A stretch of DNA of 64,000 nucleotides, taken from Holdemania massiliensis (GTDB lineage Bacteria; Bacillota_I; Bacilli_A; Erysipelotrichales; Erysipelotrichaceae). This document shows, piece after piece, positions 53,801 through 61,610 of this stretch (positions within the stretch are counted from its first letter, which is position 1; each line of letters starts with the position of its first letter). Location: positions 1,364,001-1,428,000 of the forward strand of contig NZ_JAKNTK010000001.1 of the NCBI RefSeq assembly GCF_022440805.1, written 5' to 3'. A model generated the notes under the pieces. That model had not been told where the DNA came from and searched no databases. It saw only the letters and a list, made by a program, of their open reading frames with translations. The position numbers were made by a program, and so were the translations under genes.

Positions 53801-54343
53801 ATGCGGAAATGGTTAATTTTCAGTTTTATAACAGCCATGCTGCTCCTGTGTCCGACCGGAGTTTTGGCGGATTCGCCCACACCCGAACCGGAAACAGAAC
53901 AAATTGAAGATGAGTCCACGCCGCAGGCTGCCCGCAGAAATCAGGATTCTGTGATGCTCTTTGCTTTCTTAGCTGCCGGTGTTGTCGTGATTGCAGCGGC
54001 TGTGATGTCTAAGAACCAAAATCTCAGCTTGTTTGTCAACCATGTTGATTACAACGGCGATGGCAGTTACACCATTACCTGGGGTTATAAAAACCCCAAG
54101 CATTCCAAGATCAAATACAACAAGGATGAAGCTGGCTTAAAAGTAAAAAAGGGAACTGCGATTGTCCTGAAGAAAGCAGAGCCTACTGAATTTGAGCCGG
54201 GAATCCACAAAGACGCTATCATTACGGTCATTAACGACGAAACTGAAATCGAATGGATTGCAGGAAATCAGAAGGTCGGCGTTAATGGAAAAATGATCAA
54301 AATAGAGAGGAGGAACGAGGATGAAGATTACAAGCAGGTTTGA
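53801..54343 (+). CDS. Small secreted/membrane protein preceding the giant surface protein
   Basis: 180 residues from the ATG at 53801, seven bases after GGAGGT; ATGs at 53786 and 53795 are badly spaced. Signal peptide (cleavage likely after VLA-D), a Pro/Glu/Thr stretch and one TM helix (about 51-70). Then a cytosolic or outside domain of about 110 residues, with VNHVDYNGDGSYTITWGYKNP and ending in a charged tail. Family not recognised. The gene overlaps the giant surface protein gene by 23 bases, so the two are co-translated. It may help its export or anchoring. Confidence 0.7.
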   Translation: MRKWLIFSFITAMLLLCPTGVLADSPTPEPETEQIEDESTPQAARRNQDSVMLFAFLAAGVVVIAAAVMSKNQNLSLFVNHVDYNGDGSYTITWGYKNPKHSKIKYNKDEAGLKVKKGTAIVLKKAEPTEFEPGIHKDAIITVINDETEIEWIAGNQKVGVNGKMIKIERRNEDEDYKQV

Positions 54344-56261
54344 CAAAGTTTTAAAATGGCTGACCGTCTTAGCGATGACGATGTCCTGTTTTACGGATAT
54401 GCCGATTCGCGTTGTAGCGGAAAGCTTTGATGTCGATTCTGTAGTCAGTATTGAATCAAGCACCAACGGGGCTGATGCGAGTGATAGCGTAAATTTAACT
54501 GTAAGCGTTACTGTCAATGGTCAGACAGTATCCGCAGCCAAATCAGTCGCACCAGGAACCCTGACCGTCAGAGCCAACGATGGTTATGAAATTGATTCAA
54601 TGGATCTGGATGGAACCGCGTTTAACGACACGATTGAAGTTCAGGAAACAAGTCAATCTTTAAACATTTCGGCTCACCCAACCACAACGCAGGTCAATGA
54701 GCCTGAAGAGACAGAAAAAACTCCGGAGCCCACAGTGACTCCAGAAACTACACCAGAGGTTAGTGAGGAACCTGAGGTTACGGAAACACCGGAAGTCACG
54801 GAACCAACTGAGACTCCAACGGTGACACCAGAAGTCACTCAAACCCCGGAAACCGCATATGAATTAAGTATTGAACACTATTTAGAATATGAAGGTGTTC
54901 AGTACAGCGATCAAACGGGAATTGTTGAATTATCGAGCGATTCTTTTGTAGAAGGTCGTTATGATTATTCTTCAGCTGCTATCCAAAAAGAAGGATTGAA
55001 CGTCATCTCTCAGAAAATGATTATCAATCAGGATAGCTTTGAGGAAGGAAAAGCCACGGTTACTATCGAATACGCGATTGCCGAAGGTTATGAAATTCAA
55101 AAATTTGAAAATGAAATTGCAACTTTTGCGTTAGTTGATGCAACTCGAATTTCTGATTTGAATATCATGCCCATAAACACAACAAGCGATGGAAAAAACT
55201 TAAATGTTGAGCGAGTTGATGAAAATGGGAATTCCTTGGGCACTGAGAATATCAGTATTCCGAATACTTGGACTTTAATAACTGACTTAGCACCGAGTAA
55301 TCAAACCTTGATCTATGAAGGGAAAACATATCAATATGTTGAAATTCAGAATCAAGGATATAGTGGTGATTATAGTTACATTAAATCCCGAAACAAATCC
55401 CCAAAAATTCAAGTTTCTAAAAATTGGATAGGTAAAGATTCCACTTCAGATCAGAGTATCGTTAATAACGCGATTAAAAACCTTAAATTTGTATATCAGA
55501 GTGTCGTTGAAGCAACGGATATAGAAATTACTGGTGACGATGTTGTGAACGTAGGTAAACAGATTAAACTAAATGCTGTTTTAACACCTGCGGAAGCTGA
55601 AAATTCGATAACCTGGTCAACTGGCAATAGTTACATTGCTAGTGTGAACAATGGAGTTGTAACTGGCTGGACGCCAGGTAAAGTTATTATCACCGCAAAA
55701 TCAAGTAACGGTCTTACAGCTACCAAAGAAATAACGGTAACCAATAATGTTACTATTAATTTCGATCTTAATGGTGGAACAGGGACAAAACCTTCAAACA
55801 TTTCTGCCAATAGTGGAAGTATTGTAACATTGCCTGATGGAAGTGGGATTACACGAACGAATTATATTTTGTTAGGTTGGTCTACTTCTAGAGATGCGAG
55901 TTCTGTATATGAAAAAACAGATGTTCCGATTGCACCAACTTATCCATTAAATGATAGTTACGAAGTGCCTGAAAAAAATACTACATTATATGCTGTATGG
56001 GCACAGATTAGTGGATCTGTTTGGGGAAATATTAAGATTGCAATTAGGAAAGATGGTATTGTACCTGCGGAACCATCAATACAGTATGCAAATTATATTT
56101 ATCTTGCTGATAATAAAGATCTAGCTAATGTCAATTTGTTGGATTATTTTAATCCAGCTCATACTGTAGCGGGTGTTGAAAACGTAGCGAATGCTTTGCA
56201 GGAAGGCTTTTACACCTATGTAAACCGAAAAAAACGCCTCAAATCAATACTGGAATTCTAA
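54321..56261 (+). CDS. Giant repeat surface protein, 5' part (ends at a frameshift)
   Basis: 646 residues, start with AGAGGAGG upstream. Signal-like N-terminus (WLTVLAMTMSCFTDMPIRVVA) and a Thr/Pro/Glu-rich region (about 130-185). A less defined domain follows, then a Big_2 module (about 395-475: IEITGDDVVNVGKQIKLNAVL) and an InlB B-repeat (about 476-565: DLNGGTGTKPSN to LYAVWAQ). The frame ends soon after a run of seven A at 56228-56234. One fewer A would continue without a stop into the downstream frame. This is therefore the 5' part of a ~1,940-residue gene, disrupted by +1 base, phase-variable, or rescued by slippage. Confidence 0.85.
   Translation: MKITSRFDKVLKWLTVLAMTMSCFTDMPIRVVAESFDVDSVVSIESSTNGADASDSVNLTVSVTVNGQTVSAAKSVAPGTLTVRANDGYEIDSMDLDGTAFNDTIEVQETSQSLNISAHPTTTQVNEPEETEKTPEPTVTPETTPEVSEEPEVTETPEVTEPTETPTVTPEVTQTPETAYELSIEHYLEYEGVQYSDQTGIVELSSDSFVEGRYDYSSAAIQKEGLNVISQKMIINQDSFEEGKATVTIEYAIAEGYEIQKFENEIATFALVDATRISDLNIMPINTTSDGKNLNVERVDENGNSLGTENISIPNTWTLITDLAPSNQTLIYEGKTYQYVEIQNQGYSGDYSYIKSRNKSPKIQVSKNWIGKDSTSDQSIVNNAIKNLKFVYQSVVEATDIEITGDDVVNVGKQIKLNAVLTPAEAENSITWSTGNSYIASVNNGVVTGWTPGKVIITAKSSNGLTATKEITVTNNVTINFDLNGGTGTKPSNISANSGSIVTLPDGSGITRTNYILLGWSTSRDASSVYEKTDVPIAPTYPLNDSYEVPEKNTTLYAVWAQISGSVWGNIKIAIRKDGIVPAEPSIQYANYIYLADNKDLANVNLLDYFNPAHTVAGVENVANALQEGFYTYVNRKKRLKSILEF
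56228..56234 (+). other. A7 tract at the frameshift of the giant surface gene
   Basis: CGA-AAAAAAA-CGC. With six A the reading becomes VNRKNASNQYWNSKTQYVEW and stays open for the rest of the gene. Length change at homopolymers is a usual cause of phase switching, and also a usual sequencing error. Confidence 0.6.
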
Positions 56262-56388
56262 GACTCAGTATGTAGAATGGTATGTCATTAAGCAACAAAA
56301 TAATGATGGTTATTGGCATATAGACGGCGTTGTTCGCGATAGACAATCTGTATTCCTTAACTATGAACCTAATGGTTATACTAGTGGT

Positions 56389-59300
56389 TTGTGGCCAGAT
56401 AGTCAGGAAACTACAGTTGGTGGTACTTTAGAAGTTCAGGACAAAGGAACCTTGGCGAGATCCGGATATGATTTTATAGGATGGAATACAAGATCAGATG
56501 GTAAAGGAACAATGTATCAACCGGGTAATTCCATTACCTTAAATACAAGTGTTACTTTATATGCAACGTGGCAGTTAAAAGATTCAGTAATTTTAACCTA
56601 TGCTTCCTCTGATGAAGCGATGGGAGCAGTTACTTGGAATAAGGATGTAATTAATCCTGAAACAGGTATTCCTAAAGGGTCTTCTGCTTCAGCTAATCCA
56701 GGCTATAAATTTGTCAACTGGACATGTAACGGAACAGAAGTAAGTACGAATGAAACTTTAACAAAAGATGTAATCGATCAATTTGCTAAAGTGGATAATC
56801 GGTATATTGCTAGAACCTTTGTAGCAAACTTTGTAAAAGATGAAGATCAATGGGTCACTGTAAACTTCTTACCAGGTGAACACGGAACACTGGAAGGCAC
56901 AACGAGCTATACAGATATTCTGACTGGTACGACATGGGAAGACGCAGGCATTACCGTTCCGACAATCAATGCCAACCACGGTTGGACAGCGAATGGATGG
57001 GACGCAGCGTTTGCGGAAACAATCGAAAGTAATCTGACTTATACAGCACAGTATGAGAAAGATGCAGCGGATTGGGTTACTGTAACATTCTTGCCAGGTG
57101 AACACGGAACACTGGAAGGCACAACGAGCTATACAGATATTCTGACTGGTACGACATGGGAAGACGCAGGCATTACCGTTCCAACAATCAATGCCAACCA
57201 CGGTTGGACAGCGAATGGATGGGACGCAGCGTTTGCGGAAACAATCGAAAGTAATCTGACTTATACAGCACAGTATGAGAAGGATGCAGCGGATTGGGTC
57301 ACTGTAAGCTTCTTACCAGGTGAACACGGAACACTGGAAGGCACAACGAGCTATGCAGATATTCTGACTGGTACGACATGGGAAGACGCAGGCATTACCG
57401 CTCCGACAATCAATGCCAACCACGGTTGGACAGCGAATGGATGGGACGCAGCGTTTGCGGAAACAATCGAAAGTAATCTGACTTATACAGCACAGTATGA
57501 GAAAGATGCAGCGGATTGGGTTACTGTAACATTCTTGCCAGGTGAACACGGAACACTGGAAGGCACAACGAGCTATACAGATATTCTGACTGGTACGACA
57601 TGGGAAGACGCAGGCATTACCGTTCCAACAATCAATGCCAACCACGGTTGGACAGCGAATGGATGGGACGCAGCGTTTGCGGAAACAATCGAAAGTAATC
57701 TGACTTATACAGCACAGTATGAGAAGGATGCAGCGGATTGGGTCACTGTAAGCTTCTTACCAGGTGAACACGGAACACTGGAAGGCACAACGAGCTATGC
57801 AGATATTCTGACTGGTACGACATGGGAAGACGCAGGCATTACCGCTCCGACAATCAATGCCAACCACGGTTGGACAGCGAATGGATGGGACGCAGCGTTT
57901 GCGGAAACAATCGAAAGTAATCTGACTTATACAGCACAGTATGAGAAGGATGCAGCGGATTGGGTCACTGTAACATTCTTGCCAGGCACTAACGGAACAC
58001 TGGAAGGCACAACGAGCTATACAGATATTCTGACTGGTACGACATGGGCAGACGCAGGCATTACCGCTCCGACAATCAATGCCAACCACGGTTGGACAGC
58101 GAATGGATGGGACGCAGCGTTTGCGGAAACAATCGAAAGTAATCTGACTTATACAGCACAGTATGAGAAGGATGCAGCGGATTGGGTCACTGTAAACTTC
58201 TTACCAGGCACTAACGGAACACTGGAAGGCACAACGAGCTATACAGATATTCTGACTGGTACGACATGGGAAGACGCAGGCATTACCGTTCCGACAATCA
58301 ATGCCAACCACGGTTGGACAGCGAATGGATGGGACGCAGCGTTTGCGGAAACAATCGAAAGTAATCTGACTTATACAGCACAGTATGAGAAGGATGCAGC
58401 GGATTGGGTCACTGTAAGCTTCTTACCAGGTGAACACGGAACACTGGAAGGCACAACGAGCTATACAGATATTCTGACTGGTACGACATGGGAAGACGCA
58501 GGCATTACCGTTCCGACAATCAATGCCAACCACGGTTGGACAGCGAATGGATGGGACGCAGCGTTTGCGGAAACAATCGAAAGTAATCTGACTTATACAG
58601 CACAGTATGAGAAGGATGCAGCGGATTGGGTCACTGTAACATTCTTGCCAGGCACTAACGGAACACTGGAAGGCACAACGAGCTATACAGATATTCTGAC
58701 TGGTACGACATGGGCAGACGCAGGCATTACCGCTCCGACAATCAATGCCAACCACGGTTGGACAGCGAATGGATGGGACGCAGCGTTTGCGGAAACAATC
58801 GAAAGTAATCTGACTTATACAGCACAGTATGAGAAGGATGCAGCGGATTGGGTCACTGTAAACTTCTTACCAGGCACTAACGGAACACTGGAAGGCACAA
58901 CGAGCTATACAGATATTCTGACTGGTACGACATGGGAAGACGCAGGCATTACCGTTCCGACAATCAATGCCAACCACGGTTGGACAGCGAATGGATGGGA
59001 CGCAGCGTTTGCGGAAACAATCGAAAGTAATCTGACTTACACCGCACAGTATGAGAAGGATGCAGCGGATTGGGTTACTGTAACATTCTTACCAGGCACT
59101 AACGGAACCCTGGATGGCAAAACAAGCTATACAGATATTCTGACTGGTACGACATGGGAAGACGCAGGCATTACCGCTCCAACAATCAATGCCAACCACG
59201 GTTGGACAGCGAATGGATGGGACGCAGCGTTTGCGGAAACAATCGAAAGTAATCTGACTTACACCGCACAGTATGAGAAGAATGAAGCCGATTGGGCAAC

Positions 59301-60144
59301 AATTATCTTCCGAGCAGGAGCTAACGGATCTCTGAATACAGGTGATATCACGATTGAAGACGTTTTAATCGGCACACACTTCGGTGATGCTGTGAAAGCA
59401 ATTCCAACACCTGTAGCAAACGATGGCTATCATTTCACAGCTTGGAATAATCCAATTCCTGCAAATGATGTTGAGGTCATTGGTAATATGGAATTTGTAG
59501 CGAACTTCACTGCTAACCCTACTGATCCAGATCCGGATGAACCGAATCCAGGCTGTCCGGAAGGAACGACATGGGATGAAGCAGCTCAGGCTTGCTTAGC
59601 TCCATTTGTTCCAGGTCCAGGTCCAGAAGTTCCAGGTCCAGGCCCAGTGAATCCGGGTCCAGGTGCTGAAGAAGAAGTCATTGTTGAACCGGAAACACCT
59701 GAACAGGGTGGAACTGTGACACCAACCCCAACACCGGAAATTGAAGAGATCGAAGAACCAGAACAGCCGGAAGTCGGCCATAAGGGTTCTTGGGCTCTGA
59801 TCAACTTGATCGCTAGTTTGCTCGGTTTGTTAGCAGCACTGTTCTTGATTTTCGCGAAGCATCAGAAAGATGACGACGAGGAAGATCAGAATCAGAGCGC
59901 GGCGATGAATGAAGAAGATCCGGAACAACTGAAGCGCAAGAGAATCTACAAGTGGATCTCTGGCTTAACGGCTGTCATCTCGGTTATCGTCTTCGTTCTG
60001 ACCGAAAACATGCGGCTGCCAATGATCTTAGTTGACAAGTGGACGCTGTTGATGGTTGTCTTCTTCCTGATCAATGCCGTAACGCTGTACTTAGGCAGAA
60101 GATTGCATGAGAATGAGGAGGACGAGGAACAGACCCAGGCGTAA
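56389..60144 (+). CDS. Giant repeat surface protein, 3' part (eleven 74-residue repeats and C-terminal membrane anchor)
   Basis: The frame is open from 56224; the first usual start codon is a TTG at 56389, without a ribosome binding site, so independent translation is unlikely. An InlB B-repeat (GYDFIGWNTRSDGKGTMY) comes first. Then eleven near-identical 74-residue units (residues 155-968), a diverged twelfth, and a Pro/Gly-rich spacer (GPGPEVPGPGPVNPGPG). Three TM helices close the protein with an acidic tail, instead of an LPXTG anchor. Probably a long fibrous adhesin or S-layer-like protein. The TM pattern places the repeats outside. Confidence 0.85.
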   Translation: MWPDSQETTVGGTLEVQDKGTLARSGYDFIGWNTRSDGKGTMYQPGNSITLNTSVTLYATWQLKDSVILTYASSDEAMGAVTWNKDVINPETGIPKGSSASANPGYKFVNWTCNGTEVSTNETLTKDVIDQFAKVDNRYIARTFVANFVKDEDQWVTVNFLPGEHGTLEGTTSYTDILTGTTWEDAGITVPTINANHGWTANGWDAAFAETIESNLTYTAQYEKDAADWVTVTFLPGEHGTLEGTTSYTDILTGTTWEDAGITVPTINANHGWTANGWDAAFAETIESNLTYTAQYEKDAADWVTVSFLPGEHGTLEGTTSYADILTGTTWEDAGITAPTINANHGWTANGWDAAFAETIESNLTYTAQYEKDAADWVTVTFLPGEHGTLEGTTSYTDILTGTTWEDAGITVPTINANHGWTANGWDAAFAETIESNLTYTAQYEKDAADWVTVSFLPGEHGTLEGTTSYADILTGTTWEDAGITAPTINANHGWTANGWDAAFAETIESNLTYTAQYEKDAADWVTVTFLPGTNGTLEGTTSYTDILTGTTWADAGITAPTINANHGWTANGWDAAFAETIESNLTYTAQYEKDAADWVTVNFLPGTNGTLEGTTSYTDILTGTTWEDAGITVPTINANHGWTANGWDAAFAETIESNLTYTAQYEKDAADWVTVSFLPGEHGTLEGTTSYTDILTGTTWEDAGITVPTINANHGWTANGWDAAFAETIESNLTYTAQYEKDAADWVTVTFLPGTNGTLEGTTSYTDILTGTTWADAGITAPTINANHGWTANGWDAAFAETIESNLTYTAQYEKDAADWVTVNFLPGTNGTLEGTTSYTDILTGTTWEDAGITVPTINANHGWTANGWDAAFAETIESNLTYTAQYEKDAADWVTVTFLPGTNGTLDGKTSYTDILTGTTWEDAGITAPTINANHGWTANGWDAAFAETIESNLTYTAQYEKNEADWATIIFRAGANGSLNTGDITIEDVLIGTHFGDAVKAIPTPVANDGYHFTAWNNPIPANDVEVIGNMEFVANFTANPTDPDPDEPNPGCPEGTTWDEAAQACLAPFVPGPGPEVPGPGPVNPGPGAEEEVIVEPETPEQGGTVTPTPTPEIEEIEEPEQPEVGHKGSWALINLIASLLGLLAALFLIFAKHQKDDDEEDQNQSAAMNEEDPEQLKRKRIYKWISGLTAVISVIVFVLTENMRLPMILVDKWTLLMVVFFLINAVTLYLGRRLHENEEDEEQTQA
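56851..59292 (+). repeat. Eleven tandem 222-bp repeats (74 aa)
   Basis: Unit starts fall every 222 bases from 56851 (TGG GTC ACT...) to 59292; a diverged unit follows to about 59511. Variants (N/T/S after WVTV, EHG/TNG, WED/WAD, VP/AP) repeat in blocks: units 2-3 equal 4-5, and 6-7 equal 9-10. This shows larger duplications of 444 and 666 bp. Near identity at the DNA level implies recent or ongoing unequal recombination. Confidence 0.95.
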
Positions 60145-60170
60145 TTCTCAAATACGATCAAACAAGAAAG

Positions 60171-60195
60171 GCTGAGTGAATGCTCAGCTTTTTTT
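60171..60195 (+). terminator. Terminator after the surface protein unit
   Basis: GCTGAG (60171-60176) / CTCAGC (60183-60188), six-base loop and seven T. Confidence 0.85.
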
Positions 60196-60376
60196 GCCTT
60201 TGAAATAACCGTCATTGTGAAAGAAGACCAGAATTGGAAAAAGGACTTGGCAAGAAAAAAATGAAAATAATTTCAACTTAGCAGGGGCTAACCAATGGAA
60301 ATGGCTTGAATAAAGGACTTAGTTCCCTTGAGTTGACTCAGTGGAATATTGGATAAAAAATTCATGGTTACAGGGC

Positions 60377-60405
60377 TTGATGGTGCTGGTTAGAAGTGCT
60401 ATCAT
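60377..60405 (+). promoter_or_regulatory. Promoter TTGATG-17-TATCAT of the nrd operon
   Basis: TTGATG at 60377-60382, TATCAT at 60400-60405, 17-base spacer. Start of transcription would be near 60412, inside the palindrome at 60411-60428. Confidence 0.55.
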
Positions 60406-60410
60406 CTTAA

Positions 60411-60428
60411 TAGTTGAGTTTCCAACTA
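60411..60428. promoter_or_regulatory. Palindromic operator candidate for the MarR-NrdG protein
   Basis: TAGTTG-agtttc-CAACTA, perfect 6-bp arms, over the predicted start of transcription and 14 bases before the ATG. The size and spacing suit a MarR dimer, whose domain is encoded by the first gene. Confidence 0.55.
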
Positions 60429-60442
60429 ATCGAGGTGAAGTT

Positions 60443-61588
60443 ATGGGGAAGACAGGACGTCTGCTTACAGATTCGTCCATTTTATATCGGTGTTCGCAAA
60501 AATATTATGATAAAGTGCTGGATGCTTATCATTTGGGATCCGGTCAGCTTCCGTTTTTAATCTTCATCTATGAAAACGAAGGAATTACGATGAATGGCCT
60601 GGCTCAGCTGGGCTGCTATGACAAAGGAACGGTGACCAAGGGGGTTCAACGCTTAGAAGAAGTCGGGTATGTGACGATTGAAGTCAATCCCAATGATAAG
60701 CGGGTGCGGACGCTGCGAACAACGGCCAAAGCAAAACAGATCATTGCGCAGATCTATCTGATCCGTCAGCAATGGTGGGATCAAATCACGAAAAACATGA
60801 GCGAGAAAGAAGCGGCACTGTTTGAAAGCCTGCAGAGTAAAGCCGTAGCCAATGCACTGGAATTTTTGGCGGAAGAGGAACAGGCGTCTGAACGTGTCGG
60901 AATTTTTGGAATTCAGAAGATGACGCTGCTTGATTATCCGGGAAAGATTGCCAGCACGCTGTTTACTGGCGGATGTAATTTCCGCTGTCCGTTCTGTCAG
61001 AATTCGGATCTCGTATTCCTGGCAGAAAACATGGCGCAGATACCCAAAGAAGAACTGTTTGATTTTTTACAGCGCCGGCAGGGAACGCTTGAGGGAATTT
61101 GTATCAGCGGCGGCGAACCGCTGCTTCAGCCTGGGATCGAAGACTTTTTAAGAAAGATCAAGGAATTGGGCTATCCGGTAAAGCTGGATACGAACGGCAG
61201 TTTTCCAGAACAGCTTCAACATTTGATTGATGTTGGGCTGATCGACTATGTGGCGATGGATTTGAAAAACTGCCGCGAACGTTACGCGGAAACGGTCGGC
61301 TTGGTGAAACTGGATCTGGGGGCGATTGAAAAAAGCGTTGCCCTGCTGTTGCAGGATCGAATTCCTTATGAATTCAGAACAACCGTGGTCAAGGAACTGC
61401 ATACGGAGGATGACATGCGGCGGCTGGGCGAATGGATTCAGGGCGCGCGCAGGCTTGTCCTGCAGCAGTTTGTCGACAGTGAGCGGGTGATTCAGCAAGG
61501 TCTGCATGCCTGCACAAAAGAAGAAATGGAAGCGTTCCGCGAGATTCTGCTTCCGTGGGTGCCGGACACCGAGCTCCGGGGATTGTAG
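60443..61588 (+). CDS. nrdG: MarR regulator fused to anaerobic ribonucleotide reductase activase
   Basis: 381 residues from the ATG at 60443 (GAGGTGA upstream; the frame is open farther but without a site). Residues 1-145 are a MarR-type winged helix (MNGLAQLGCYDKGTVTKGVQRLEEVGYV, wing NPNDKRVRTLRTT). Residues 153-381 are a radical-SAM domain: GIQKMTLLDYPGKIASTLFTGGC, the iron-sulfur motif C178-x3-C182-x2-C185, and ISGGEP. The activase uses SAM to put a glycyl radical on NrdD, whose gene is 22 bases downstream. The fusion allows the same protein to sense and control the operon. Separate MarR and NrdG genes are the norm. Confidence 0.88.
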   Translation: MGKTGRLLTDSSILYRCSQKYYDKVLDAYHLGSGQLPFLIFIYENEGITMNGLAQLGCYDKGTVTKGVQRLEEVGYVTIEVNPNDKRVRTLRTTAKAKQIIAQIYLIRQQWWDQITKNMSEKEAALFESLQSKAVANALEFLAEEEQASERVGIFGIQKMTLLDYPGKIASTLFTGGCNFRCPFCQNSDLVFLAENMAQIPKEELFDFLQRRQGTLEGICISGGEPLLQPGIEDFLRKIKELGYPVKLDTNGSFPEQLQHLIDVGLIDYVAMDLKNCRERYAETVGLVKLDLGAIEKSVALLLQDRIPYEFRTTVVKELHTEDDMRRLGEWIQGARRLVLQQFVDSERVIQQGLHACTKEEMEAFREILLPWVPDTELRGL

Positions 61589-61610
61589 TTGGAAGAAAGG
61601 GTAGAGAAGT

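Noticed and set aside
56228..56234. Classic -1 programmed ribosomal frameshift at A AAA AAA
   Set aside because: The downstream frame needs +1 (or -2), so a -1 slip leads to the wrong frame.
56869..58755. Four repeated ~110-codon open frames on the - strand rich in Cys
   Set aside because: They are the antisense of the 222-bp coding repeats, have no ribosome binding sites, and repeat with the same period.
56851..59292. CRISPR-like or noncoding tandem array
   Set aside because: Unit length is 222 bp without spacers, the frame is kept, and changes are mostly conservative at the protein level.
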